Positions 33,696 through 42,254 of a DNA stretch of 64,000 nt are shown here, piece by piece. Both the position numbers and the translations under genes were made by a program. The notes beneath the pieces are model-generated. The model saw only the letters and a program-made list of their open reading frames with translations, was not told the DNA's origin and made no database searches. The stretch's first letter is position 1. Each line of letters begins with the position of its first letter. The DNA comes from Streptomyces radiopugnans (GTDB taxonomy: Bacteria; Actinomycetota; Actinomycetes; Streptomycetales; Streptomycetaceae), in contig NZ_FOET01000013.1 in assembly GCF_900110735.1 (NCBI RefSeq), positions 62,001-126,000 of the forward strand, given 5' to 3'.

Positions 33696-34844
33696 ATGAT
33701 CGAAGCAGTCGGCCTGACGAAGCGCTACGGCGCCAAGACGGCCGTGCACAACCTCTCCTTCCGGGTGAGGCCGGGGATGGTCACCGGCTTCCTGGGGCCC
33801 AACGGCTCGGGGAAGTCCACCACCATGCGGATGATCCTGGGGCTGGACGCCCCCACCGAGGGGCGCGTCACCATCGGCGGCCACCCGTACCGCAGGCTCC
33901 CCAACGCGCCCCGGCAGGTGGGTGCTCTGCTGGACGCCAAGGCGGTGCACGGCGGGCGCAGCGCCTACAACCACCTGCTCTGCCTGGCCCGGCTCTCCGG
34001 CATCCCCGCACGCCGTGTGGACGAGGTGCTGGGCGTCGTGGGCCTGCGGGAGGTGGCGAAGAAGCGCTCCAAGGGCTTCTCGCTCGGCATGGGCCAGCGG
34101 CTGGGCATCGCCGCGGCGCTGCTGGGCGACCCGCAGGTGCTGCTGTTCGACGAGCCGGTCAACGGCCTCGACCCGGAGGGCATCCTCTGGATCCGCAATC
34201 TGATGAAGAAGCTGGCCTCCGAGGGACGCACGGTCTTCGTCTCCAGCCACCTGATGAGCGAGATGGCCCTGACGGCCGACCACCTGATCGTCATCGGCCG
34301 CGGCCAGTTGCTCGCGGACATGTCCGTGAAGGACTTCATCGCGCACAACTCCGCCGACTTCGCCCGGGTGCGCACCCCCGACGACGCGCCGGATCAGCGC
34401 GACAGGCTCGCCGCCGCCCTCACCGAGGCCGGCGGCAGCGTCCGGCCGGAACCGGACGGCGCGCTGCGGGTGTCCGGGCTGCCGCTGCCGCGGATCAGCG
34501 ATCTGGCGCACGGGGCGGACGTACGGCTGTGGGAGCTCTCCCCGCACTCGGCCTCCCTGGAGGAGGCGTACATGCGCATGACGCAGGGCGCGGTGGACTA
34601 CCGGTCCACCGAGGACACGCGGGCCGGGCTCCTGGCGCAGCCGCCGGCGGGGTACGCGGGCCCGCCCGCGGGGTACGCGGCGCCGCAGGCTGCGGGGCAG
34701 ACCGCGGGGTGGCCGAACCCGTACGCGGTACCGCCGCAGCAGACCTGGCAGCCGCCGCAGCCGCCCGTGTCCGCGCCGGTGCCCTCCCCCGCCCCCGCCC
34801 CCGCCGACCCGATGATCGAGCGCGACAGCGAGGACGCCCGATGA
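33696..34844 (+). CDS. ABC transporter ATP-binding protein with Pro-rich tail
   Basis: 382 residues. ATPase domain 1-220: Walker A GPNGSGKST, Q-loop region, signature SLGMGQR (in place of LSGGQ), Walker B VLLFDEPVNGLDPEG and switch His in VFVSSHLMSEM. This is the exporter (drug/antibiotic or DrrA-like) class. Residues 220-310 are the usual C-terminal accessory domain; the last 70 are Pro/Ala/Gln-rich (PPAGYAGPPAGYAAPQ). ATG 33696 follows GGGGCGGAAGAAGC. The stop overlaps the permease ATG by 4 bp. Substrate unknown; adjacency to scy/filP is conserved in Streptomyces but its meaning is not known to me. Confidence 0.92.
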   Translation: MIEAVGLTKRYGAKTAVHNLSFRVRPGMVTGFLGPNGSGKSTTMRMILGLDAPTEGRVTIGGHPYRRLPNAPRQVGALLDAKAVHGGRSAYNHLLCLARLSGIPARRVDEVLGVVGLREVAKKRSKGFSLGMGQRLGIAAALLGDPQVLLFDEPVNGLDPEGILWIRNLMKKLASEGRTVFVSSHLMSEMALTADHLIVIGRGQLLADMSVKDFIAHNSADFARVRTPDDAPDQRDRLAAALTEAGGSVRPEPDGALRVSGLPLPRISDLAHGADVRLWELSPHSASLEEAYMRMTQGAVDYRSTEDTRAGLLAQPPAGYAGPPAGYAAPQAAGQTAGWPNPYAVPPQQTWQPPQPPVSAPVPSPAPAPADPMIERDSEDAR

Positions 34845-35800
34845 GCACTCCCCAGCACAGCCAGGCCGTGCCCCCCGTGCCGCCGGGCGCCCACCGGGCC
34901 GCACCGCAGACCGCACCGCAGGCGTTCTCCGGCCCGCCCCCCGGCGGCCACGGCTACGCCTCGCCGATCCCCGTCCGGCGCACCCATCTCGGGCACGCCG
35001 TCGCCTCGGAGTGGACCAAGATCCGCTCGGTGCGCTCGACGGTGTGGACGCTCGCCGTGATGTTCGTCCTCGTCGTCGGCGTCGGCCTGCTCATGGCCCT
35101 CGCCCTCGGCAGCCAGGACGGCCTCGGGATGCCGGTGCTGGCCGGCGGTTTCTTCGGCCTGATGCTGGGCCAGCTGTGCGTGATCACGCTCGGGGTGCTG
35201 GTGATCACCTCCGAGTACAGCACCGGGATGATCCGCACCACCCTCACCGCCTGCCCGCAGCGCGGCCGGGTGCTTGTCGCCAAGGCGCTGGTCTTCTTCC
35301 TGCTGTCCTTCACGGTGACGCTGGTCGCCTGCGCGCTGACCGCGTTCCTCCAGGCGGCGATGATCGAGGGCAAGCCCGTCCCCGAGTACATCGATCCGCA
35401 GATGCTCAACGAGGAGACGGCCGCCACCGGGCAGGCCGTCGCGTCCGCCGGCGAGTGGCTGGGCGCGACGGTCGGCGCCGCGCTCTACGTGGCGCTGCTG
35501 GGCCTGCTGTCGCTGGCGGTCGGCACGCTGCTGCGCAGCACCCCGGGCGCGATCACCACCATGCTCGGGCTGGTGCTGCTGCCCTTCATCGTCTCCCTGT
35601 TCCTCTTCACCGAGAGCGTGCGGGAGTTCGGCGAGAAGCTGCGCGAGTACTCGGTGCTCAACGGCCTGTCCTCGCTGTTCCGCATCCCGTTCGAGGGCGG
35701 TTCGGCCGACACCGGGTGGCCGCTGCTCTGGCTGCTGGCGGGCGTCACGCTCGCCGCGCTGATCGGCGCGTACGCCCGCATCTCCGCCCGCGACGTCTGA
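34841..35800 (+). CDS. ABC-2 type transporter permease
   Basis: 319 residues, partner of the preceding ATPase. A Pro-rich cytoplasmic leader of about 45 residues precedes six hydrophobic helices, starting with VWTLAVMFVLVVGVGLLMALAL and ending GWPLLWLLAGVTLAALIGAYARIS. Motifs: SEWTKIRSVRSTVWT before TM1 and SEYSTGMIRTTL after TM2, both typical of this permease class. ATG 34841 overlaps the ATPase stop (ATGA). One ATPase and one permease would assemble as a homodimeric 2+2 transporter. Both subunits carry Pro-rich extensions, which is unusual as a pair. Confidence 0.92.
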   Translation: MSTPQHSQAVPPVPPGAHRAAPQTAPQAFSGPPPGGHGYASPIPVRRTHLGHAVASEWTKIRSVRSTVWTLAVMFVLVVGVGLLMALALGSQDGLGMPVLAGGFFGLMLGQLCVITLGVLVITSEYSTGMIRTTLTACPQRGRVLVAKALVFFLLSFTVTLVACALTAFLQAAMIEGKPVPEYIDPQMLNEETAATGQAVASAGEWLGATVGAALYVALLGLLSLAVGTLLRSTPGAITTMLGLVLLPFIVSLFLFTESVREFGEKLREYSVLNGLSSLFRIPFEGGSADTGWPLLWLLAGVTLAALIGAYARISARDV

Positions 35801-35822
35801 CGGACGCCTCCGCCCCGCGCGG

Positions 35823-36158
35823 TCAGTACCGCGGGGCCTGACGGGACCGCTGGAGCCGTGCGCTCCGGCGGTCCCTGGCGTTCCAGCACGCCCGGTGCCA
35901 GTGCCGCCGGTCGTCCACCCGCCCGTCGCGCTGCCAGGCCACGACGTGCGGCACCCCGGGCGGGATCTCCTGGTCGCAGCCGGGGCAGCGGTAGTGCTTG
36001 GCGGCGGACTGCCCGCTGATCTGCCGCACCACCCACTCCTCGCCGCGCCAGTCGTCGGTGTGCTCCATGCCGTAGCGGCCGTCCGCCTCCCCGTCGCGGC
36101 GGGCGGACCTGCCACCGCCGCGCGGGCGGTTTCGACGCGGGGACAACAGGCACCTCAC
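35823..36158 (-). CDS. Small zinc-site protein, unknown function
   Basis: 111 residues. After a basic leader, MEHTDDWRGEEWVVRQISGQSAAKHYRCPGCDQEIPPGVPHVVAW carries CPGC (58-61) and His71; HWHRACW (86-92) adds His and Cys. The C-x2-C...H...H-x2-C layout fits a treble-clef zinc site, as in HNH-like folds, but no catalytic set is evident. The very basic C-terminus (RDRRSARLQRSRQAPRY) suggests nucleic-acid contact. The GTG start at 36158 is uncertain; the internal Met31 is an alternative. Homologues are widespread in Streptomyces, often called ATP/GTP-binding protein without a visible basis. Confidence 0.75.
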   Translation of the reverse strand: MRCLLSPRRNRPRGGGRSARRDGEADGRYGMEHTDDWRGEEWVVRQISGQSAAKHYRCPGCDQEIPPGVPHVVAWQRDGRVDDRRHWHRACWNARDRRSARLQRSRQAPRY

Positions 36159-36400
36159 GTGGTCTCGGGGGCTTTCGGGCCCGTCGGCGGACTGCTCCGT
36201 CCAGCCTACGCAGGTCGCGGGCGGCCTCGCGCCGCACGCCCTCGCTCCCTTCCCCTTCCCGCCTCCCGTGCGGTCCGAAAAAATTCCCGGCAGGCCGTGC
36301 CCTTGGCACGTGTCAGGCGTTGTTGCCTCAAGGGGACCGCTCGGAGATCCGTCGCGGGGCGGCGCCGGGGCGGTCCGGTACCGGGCAGGAGGCTGTGGCG

Positions 36401-37513
36401 ATGCGCATCGGGACTTTCGTACTGGCGGGGCAGTTCCCGGGGCAGGGGCAGGGGGAGGCGCTCCACCGTGCCCTGCGCTCCGCGGAGGCCGCCGAGCAGG
36501 CCGGACTGGACTCCGTGTGGGTGGCCGAGCACCACTTCGTCCCCTACGGGGTCTGCCCCTCGGCGATCACCATGGCCGCGCTGCTGCTGGGGCGCACCCG
36601 GCGCATCGAGGTGGGCACGGCCGTGAGCGTGCTCCCCACCGTGCATCCGGTCGCCCTGGGCGAGCAGACCGCGCTGCTGCACCTCGTCTCCGGCGGCCGG
36701 TTCACCCTCGGCGTCGGCCGCGGCGGCCCCTGGGTGGACCTGGAGGTCTTCGGCGGCGGCGCCGAGGCGTACGAGCGGGGCTTCCCCGAGTCGCTGGACC
36801 TGCTGCTGCGCTGGCTGCGCGAGCCGCGCGTCGGCGCGGACGGCGAGCGCTACCGCTTCCGCGAGGTCCCCGTCGTGCCGCGCCCGGACCAGGGCCTGGG
36901 CGGGCCGGACGCACCGCCCGTGCTGGTCGCCTGCACCTCCCCCGCCTCCGTACGGCTGGCCGCGGCACGCGGGCTGCCGATGCTGCTGGGCATGCACTGC
37001 GGGGACGAGGAGAAGGCCGACATGGTCGCCCTGTGGCGGCGCGAGGCGCTGGCGGCGGGAGCCGACCCGGAGGCCGTGGCGGCGGCCGGACACGTGTCGG
37101 CCGGGGTGGCGCAGGTGGCCGACACCCGCGACGAGGCCGTGGAGACACTCACCAAGGCGATGCCCGGCTGGCTGCGGCAGGGGCTGGAGGCCCACACGAC
37201 CGTGGACGGCCGGGCGCGCTCGATGCGCGATCCGCTCGCCTACACCGAGCTGCTGTGCTCACTGCACCCGGTCGGCCCGCCCCGGCTGTGCGCGGACCGG
37301 CTCGCGGCCACCGCCGAACGGACCGGGATCGGCCGGTTCGCCCTGCTGGTCGAGGGCTCCGGCGACCTGGCCGGCACCGAACTGAACGTTCAGCGCCTGG
37401 GCGCCGAGGTGCTGCCGCTCCTCCCCCGAGCAGCGGCAGCTCTTGCGTCTTCGGGCACACCATCGGGCACAGCGCCGGACGAGGGCGCGGGGGCGACGGG
37501 CGAGGCTCCGTGA
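36401..37513 (+). CDS. LLM-class flavin-dependent oxidoreductase
   Basis: 370-residue bacterial luciferase-like monooxygenase. Typical elements: GTFVLAGQFPGQGQGEAL, EAAEQAGLDSVWVAEHHFVPYGVCPSAI, LGRTRRIEVGTAVSVLPTVHPVALGEQTALL and SGGRFTLGVGRGGPW, the TIM-barrel FMN or F420 pocket. ATG 36401 follows AGGAGG. The last 25 residues are a disordered Ser/Thr/Gly tail. The cofactor (FMN or F420) and substrate cannot be told from sequence. Isolated between the small zinc-protein gene and a convergent SCO5389-family gene. Confidence 0.9.
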   Translation: MRIGTFVLAGQFPGQGQGEALHRALRSAEAAEQAGLDSVWVAEHHFVPYGVCPSAITMAALLLGRTRRIEVGTAVSVLPTVHPVALGEQTALLHLVSGGRFTLGVGRGGPWVDLEVFGGGAEAYERGFPESLDLLLRWLREPRVGADGERYRFREVPVVPRPDQGLGGPDAPPVLVACTSPASVRLAAARGLPMLLGMHCGDEEKADMVALWRREALAAGADPEAVAAAGHVSAGVAQVADTRDEAVETLTKAMPGWLRQGLEAHTTVDGRARSMRDPLAYTELLCSLHPVGPPRLCADRLAATAERTGIGRFALLVEGSGDLAGTELNVQRLGAEVLPLLPRAAAALASSGTPSGTAPDEGAGATGEAP

Positions 37514-37546
37514 CCGGCCGCCGGCCCGCTCGCCGCCCGCCCGCGG

Positions 37547-37939
37547 TCAGCAGTCGCGCAGTTCCGGCGACTGGTTGAGGAGCTGGCCGCGGACGGAGGT
37601 GAAGCGGGCGAGCCGCTCGTCCGCGGAGGGGTCCAGCGGGAAGACCGCGACCCGGTGACAGTTCTGGAAGGCCAGTCTCACACCGAAGTGGCGCTCCAGC
37701 GCGCCGCGTATCGCGTCGCTGGCCAGTGCGCGCAGCAGCTGGCCGCGCGCCTGCTCGTCCGGCGGCGGCGTCTGGTTGTCGGCGAACTCCCCGCCGTCCA
37801 CCCTGAGTTCGGCCACCAGAGAACTGATCATGTCCCATGCGTAGGGCAGGGACGTACGGACGCAGTCGACGAAGGCCGCCTCGTCGACCTCGCCTCGCTC
37901 GGCCTGCTCCAGGAGGGCCGGTGAGACGTCGAGCGACAT
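37547..37939 (-). CDS. SCO5389 family protein
   Basis: 130-residue soluble protein in a family named after its S. coelicolor member; function unknown. MSLDVSPALLEQAERGEVDEAAFVDCVRTSLPYAWDMISSLVAEL is helical, followed by DNQTPPPDEQARGQLLRALASDAIRGALERHFGVRLAFQNCHRVAVF. ATG 37939 follows AGAGGAGAA. Three Cys (one near the N-terminus, one in FQNCHR, one C-terminal) are noted. It is divergent from nucS across 230 bp, an arrangement I recall as conserved, so a shared promoter region or a functional link to mismatch repair is possible but unproven. Confidence 0.85.
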   Translation of the reverse strand: MSLDVSPALLEQAERGEVDEAAFVDCVRTSLPYAWDMISSLVAELRVDGGEFADNQTPPPDEQARGQLLRALASDAIRGALERHFGVRLAFQNCHRVAVFPLDPSADERLARFTSVRGQLLNQSPELRDC

Positions 37940-38169
37940 GGGTTCTCCTCTCGCGATCCCGGGCATACCAGGACCTCAGGGACGGAATGTCGGGGCTGCG
38001 CGTAACCGAGCGATCTCGTACGGCGACCCCCAGGCTGCAACGTTATGCCCGCGCGTACTGCGGCACCAGGCTCGTGGGCACACAACAAGCCACGCTCGAA
38101 CGGTGATCGAACGGGGAGAAGCAGGGGCGAATCGCGTGGACCGCCCGTCGTCCAGTAGCGTGGCCGACC

Positions 38170-38841
38170 ATGCGTCTCGTCATCGCCCGCTGCTCCGTGG
38201 ACTACGCCGGAAGGCTCACCGCCCACCTCCCGTCGGCTCCCCGTCTCATCCTGGTGAAGGCCGACGGATCGGTCTCGGTCCATGCGGACGACAGGGCCTA
38301 CAAGCCCCTCAACTGGATGTCTCCGCCATGCACCCTCAAAGAGGGCGAGGAGAACGGCGTCGGCGTCTGGACGGTGGTCAACAAATCGGGGGAGAAACTC
38401 ATCATCACGATGGAGGAGGTCCTGCACGACTCCTCGCACGAACTCGGCGTCGATCCCGGCCTGATCAAGGACGGCGTGGAGGCCCATCTTCAGGAACTCC
38501 TCGCTGACCGAATGGAGACCCTCGGCGAGGGCTGGTCGCTGATACGGCGTGAGTACCCCACCGCCATCGGGCCGGTGGACATCCTGTGCCGGGACGCGGA
38601 GGGGACCACCGTCGCGATCGAGATCAAGCGGCGCGGCGAGATCGACGGCGTCGAGCAGCTCACCCGCTATCTGGAGCTGCTCAACCGCGATCCCCACCTC
38701 GCCCCGGTGCGCGGGGTGTTCGCGGCCCAGGAGATCAAGCCGCAGGCACGCGTGCTGGCCACGGACCGCGGCATCGACTGCGTCGTCCTCGACTACGACG
38801 CGCTGCGCGGCATCGAGGACGACAAGCTGCGGCTGTTCTGA
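38170..38841 (+). CDS. nucS: EndoMS/NucS mismatch endonuclease
   Basis: Mismatch-specific double-strand endonuclease; in Actinobacteria it provides mismatch repair in place of MutS/MutL. 223 residues: N-terminal dimerisation and DNA-binding domain (1-115) and C-terminal PD-(D/E)xK nuclease domain, with Asp137 (GPVDILCRD), Glu151 and Lys153 (VAIEIKRRGEIDGVEQLTRYLELL). The C-terminal KLRLF resembles the beta-clamp-binding tail known for NucS. ATG 38170 begins with the conserved MRLVIARCSVDY. It ends in a strong terminator and is divergent from the SCO5389-family gene. Confidence 0.96.
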   Translation: MRLVIARCSVDYAGRLTAHLPSAPRLILVKADGSVSVHADDRAYKPLNWMSPPCTLKEGEENGVGVWTVVNKSGEKLIITMEEVLHDSSHELGVDPGLIKDGVEAHLQELLADRMETLGEGWSLIRREYPTAIGPVDILCRDAEGTTVAIEIKRRGEIDGVEQLTRYLELLNRDPHLAPVRGVFAAQEIKPQARVLATDRGIDCVVLDYDALRGIEDDKLRLF

Positions 38842-38865
38842 CCTCCCTCACCCACCCGGTACGAA

Positions 38866-38912
38866 CGCCAGGGCCGGAGCCGCGCGCCGAGCGCGGGGCT
38901 CCGGCCCTGGCG
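38866..38912. terminator. Bidirectional terminator after nucS
   Basis: Perfect 16-bp stem CGCCAGGGCCGGAGCC / GGCTCCGGCCCTGGCG with a 15-nt GC-rich loop that can pair further, between convergent nucS and the large ATPase gene. Confidence 0.9.
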
Positions 38913-38931
38913 TGTCCGGCCGGGCTCCAGG

Positions 38932-41589
38932 TCAGATGACCGGGCTCTCCGCGGAGTCCTGGGACACCTGGCCGCTGCTCGGCGCGGCACTGTCGGACGC
39001 CGTCCCGCTGGCGGTGACGCTTCCGCCGCCCGTGGAGTCACCGGGGGGCTCCGGTTCTCCGGGGGGCTCGCTCGTCTCCCCTTCCGTTTCCGTCGGCGGG
39101 TCGGTCGGCTCGTCCGTCTCGTTTTCCGTTTCCGTCGGCCTGGTGGTCGGCTTCTTCGTAGGCGTCGGAGTGCTCGGCCTGGTCGTCGTCTCGGTGGGCT
39201 CCCCCGCGCCCCCGGAGGTCGTGTCGTTCTCCTCCTCCGTCTCCTCGGAGGCGTCACCCGAGTCGGAGGCTCCCGGAGAGGCCGAACCCGTCCCGCTGTC
39301 GGACGGCTCACCGGGGACGGCCGGTGCGCTGCTCGCCCCCGGCTTCTCACCGCGCTCGTCGCCGTCGTCCGGCGCGGGCTCGTCGACGGTGATGCCGTCG
39401 TCCTCCCGGGAGGTGACCGCCGGGTTGACGTTGCCGGCGGGCTCCTCGCTCCCCGAGGTCATGCCGATCGTCACGACCGTGCCCACCAGTGCGGCCAGCA
39501 GCGCGCCCGCGCCCGCCGCGAAGACGTTGCGCCGGGCTCCGCGGATCGCGAGCCCGCGCGGGCCGCGGCGGCCGTCGTCCGGGCCGGCCGCGCCGTGCGC
39601 GGTCCGTACGAACGGCGTCGGCCGGGTCAGCGCCTCGCTGCCGAAGGTGCCGCTGCCGGGCGTCTCGTCGAAGGCGCTGCCCACCGTCACCGGCGGAACC
39701 GCCAGGGCCGGGGGGAGCTTGTCGAGCCTCGGCGTGCTGCCGGTGGTCTGCGGCCCGGGCGGGACCGGCGCCACGGGCGGCGGTACGGAGGCCCCGGACT
39801 GCTTCGCCGGAGTCGGGCGTCTGGGAAGCGCGGGCGGAGTGGAGGCGTCGGGCGCGGCGGGCGGCACCGCGACGGCCGGCAGCGACCCGCCGAGGGCCTT
39901 CCCCGCGTCCCCGGGCCCCCCGGCGGCCTTGTCCCGGCCGCCCTCGGCCTCGATCGCGAAGCGGTCCTCGACCAGGGCCAGCGCACGCCGTCCGGCGACC
40001 GTGCCCCGGCGGTCCGCGAGCACTCCGCGCAGCCCGATGGAGGCCTCGAGCTCGGCGCGGGCCCGGTCCAGGTGGCCGGTGCACAGGGCGAGCACCCCGA
40101 GGTCGTGGTGGAAGTACGCCTCCTCGGCGACCTCGCCCGCCGTACGCGCCGCCTCCTGGCCGCCGCGCAGGATCCGCTCCCAGGGGCCCCAGAGCAGCGA
40201 GGCGGCGAGCATGGGTGCGGCGGTACGGGCCAGCAGCACGGCCGCGCTGGCGTGGCCGCCGCGCTGGGCGCCCTGGACGGCGGCGAGGACCGCCTCGGCC
40301 TCCTGCGCCACCCGCTCCGGGGTGACCGAGGGGTGGCCGGTCCACCAGGCGTAGTGCCGGGCGGCGGTGCGGGCGCGGTCGTCGGCTCCGTCGGCGTATC
40401 CGGCGTCGGCCAGTTGCCCGGCCACGTCCGGGGCGAGCCGGTGGTACGTCCCGGCGGTGGTGACCAGGCCGCAGGCGAGCAGCTCGCCCAGGGAGGCGTC
40501 GGCGTCGGCGTCGTCCACCAGCGCGGGCAGGTGGGCCGGGTGCGGCAGCACGCCGCCGAGCGCCACGGCGAAGCGCAGCACCTCGCGGGTGCTCTCGGAC
40601 AGCCGGGCGGCCAGGAGGGCGGCGGGGGCCGCGCCCTCGGCGAGCGTCGGCAGCGGTGAGCCGGTCCGGCCGCTCCTCCCCGCGTCCTCGGCGGCCTCGT
40701 CGTCCTCGGCGTCCGCCTCGTCACCGCCGCTGCCGTCGCCGCCGGCCGCCGGCCGCGCGGCCTCCGCGTCGCGCTGCCGCAGCAGCGCACCGGCCTGGAC
40801 GAAGCGCAGCGGCAGCCCCTCGGACTCGAACCACAGGTCCCCGAGCCAGCCGACCTCGTCCTCGGTCAGCGGACGGCGGACGATGCGCTCCATCAGCTCC
40901 CGGCAGGCGGAGCGGCTGATGCCGGAGAGGACGACCTCCTCCAGGGGCGCGTCGGCGGAGGGCGCGGGGGCGTCGGGCGCGGCCGTGATCAGGAAGGCGC
41001 ACTCGGGGGTGGCGTCGAGGAGGGAGTCGAGCGCCTGGCCGCCGAACTCGACGTCGTCCAGCAGGACGACCGCGCCCACGCCGCGCACCGCCTCCTCCAG
41101 CTCGGCGCGGTCGGGGCGGTGCCGGGGCGCGTCGTGGACGGCGGCGAACAGCTCGTACAGCACGTCCGCGGCCGTGCGCTGGGTGCCGCTGAGCCGGATG
41201 ACGCCGTCCGGGGCGAGGTCGGCGCACTCGGTGGCGACGGCGGCCAGCAGGGAGCTGCGTCCGGAACCGGGCGCCCCGGTGAGCCGGACCGAGCGCCCGC
41301 GCCTGAGCAGTTGGAGGAGGCGCTCGCGCTCCGCCGTGCGTTCCAGCAGCGGCAGGTCGGGCAGGGAGATCCCGGCGGGGAGCGGTGCCACGGCGGCGCG
41401 CTCACGCTCGGCGCGGGAGTCGGGGGTGCGCCGGCGGGGTGCGCCGGGGCGCTCGCCGGGCGGGCAGGGCTCGATCTCGCTGCCGTCGACGGGATTGATG
41501 GTCAGCAGGTACTCGCCCGCTATGAGCGGGATCGCGCGGGTGGTGCTCCCGCTGTCCTGATCCTCGGATCCCCGGTCGTTCGGGTCCAT
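38932..41589 (-). CDS. Large membrane-anchored ATPase-like protein with extracytoplasmic Thr/Pro/Glu tail
   Basis: 885 residues. After a 75-residue leader comes a STAND/AAA-like domain: P-loop GAPGSGRSS (105-113) with Arg111 where Lys is normal, and Walker B AVVLLDDVEF (about 173-182). Winged-helix and TPR-like helices follow (LLAARLSESTREVLRFAVALGG, VAEEAYFHHDLGVLALCTGHLDRARAELEASIGL, near 500-560), then a Pro-rich linker and one transmembrane helix (about 688-710, NVFAAGAGALLAALVGTVVTIGM). The last 175 residues are an Asp/Glu/Thr/Pro/Ser tail, presumably outside. ATG 41589. It is downstream of a STAS gene (177 bp) and convergent with nucS. Function unknown; ATP hydrolysis is doubtful given Arg111. 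Confidence 0.85.
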   Translation of the reverse strand: MDPNDRGSEDQDSGSTTRAIPLIAGEYLLTINPVDGSEIEPCPPGERPGAPRRRTPDSRAERERAAVAPLPAGISLPDLPLLERTAERERLLQLLRRGRSVRLTGAPGSGRSSLLAAVATECADLAPDGVIRLSGTQRTAADVLYELFAAVHDAPRHRPDRAELEEAVRGVGAVVLLDDVEFGGQALDSLLDATPECAFLITAAPDAPAPSADAPLEEVVLSGISRSACRELMERIVRRPLTEDEVGWLGDLWFESEGLPLRFVQAGALLRQRDAEAARPAAGGDGSGGDEADAEDDEAAEDAGRSGRTGSPLPTLAEGAAPAALLAARLSESTREVLRFAVALGGVLPHPAHLPALVDDADADASLGELLACGLVTTAGTYHRLAPDVAGQLADAGYADGADDRARTAARHYAWWTGHPSVTPERVAQEAEAVLAAVQGAQRGGHASAAVLLARTAAPMLAASLLWGPWERILRGGQEAARTAGEVAEEAYFHHDLGVLALCTGHLDRARAELEASIGLRGVLADRRGTVAGRRALALVEDRFAIEAEGGRDKAAGGPGDAGKALGGSLPAVAVPPAAPDASTPPALPRRPTPAKQSGASVPPPVAPVPPGPQTTGSTPRLDKLPPALAVPPVTVGSAFDETPGSGTFGSEALTRPTPFVRTAHGAAGPDDGRRGPRGLAIRGARRNVFAAGAGALLAALVGTVVTIGMTSGSEEPAGNVNPAVTSREDDGITVDEPAPDDGDERGEKPGASSAPAVPGEPSDSGTGSASPGASDSGDASEETEEENDTTSGGAGEPTETTTRPSTPTPTKKPTTRPTETENETDEPTDPPTETEGETSEPPGEPEPPGDSTGGGSVTASGTASDSAAPSSGQVSQDSAESPVI

Positions 41590-41766
41590 GGTGGTGCCCC
41601 CAGATGCGGTGCGTACTCGAAGCTCAGCTCTCCAGGGCCGACCGCACGCTCGCCTTCGCTCGTGGTCCGGTGGCCGTCCGCAGCGCAGTGTAGGCGGCGG
41701 GTCCCAGAACCCTATTGCCTGGCCCGGGAGTGGGGGCAAGCCCGGACGGGGCCCCTGACCCAATAG

Positions 41767-42096
41767 TTATGGCTTGGTCAGGGTCCCGCCCTCGGCGAGC
41801 CCGCCTCCCTCGATGGCCAGGATGCGGTGCAGGCGGGTGGCCACCAGCAGGCGCTGCATCTGGGGCGGCACGTCCCGCAGGACGAGGCGGCGCCCGCAGC
41901 GGCCCGCCCGCCGGTGCGCGCCCATGATCACGCCGAGGCCGGTCGCGTCCCACGAGTCCAGCTCGGCGAGGTCCAGCACGAGATCGCCCTCTCCGGAGTC
42001 GACCGCGGTGTGCAGGACCGAACGGGCGTCCGCCGCGCTGCGGACGTCGAGGCGACCTCCGACGACCAGTTCAGCGTGGTCGCCCCTGATGTGCAT
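41767..42096 (-). CDS. STAS-domain protein (anti-sigma factor antagonist-like)
   Basis: 109 residues, one STAS domain: VVGGRLDVRSAADARSVLHTAVDSGEGDLVLDLAELDSWDATGLGVIMGAHRRAGRCGRRLVLRDVP. STAS proteins bind and are phosphorylated by RsbW/SpoIIAB-like kinases on a Ser in the D-S-S-G-L-G loop. Here the loop is D-A-T-G-L-G (50-55): the usual Ser is Ala, leaving Thr52 next to it. It may therefore be regulated differently or act as a constitutive binder. ATG 42096 follows GGGGGAG. Upstream of the large ATPase on the same strand; no anti-sigma kinase is nearby. Confidence 0.9.
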   Translation of the reverse strand: MHIRGDHAELVVGGRLDVRSAADARSVLHTAVDSGEGDLVLDLAELDSWDATGLGVIMGAHRRAGRCGRRLVLRDVPPQMQRLLVATRLHRILAIEGGGLAEGGTLTKP

Positions 42097-42170
42097 ATCC
42101 GCTCCCCCGGAAAAGAAGTGGTCCGTCTGTGACTGTTGTCTGCATATGTCTCACCACAACTGACTGCCCG

Positions 42171-42201
42171 TTCGGCGGCGGAGTTGCCGCCCGCCGCCGA
42201 A
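42171..42201 (-). terminator. Hairpin downstream of the 3-hydroxybutyryl-CoA dehydrogenase gene
   Basis: Perfect 10-bp arms TTCGGCGGCG / CGCCGCCGAA with an 11-nt loop, 54 bp beyond the stop at 42255 and upstream of the STAS gene. Possible terminator. Confidence 0.6.
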
Positions 42202-42254
42202 TCGACACCGAATTCACCCGTAGGGGCGACCCGCCTGTGTGCCGTACGGGCCCT

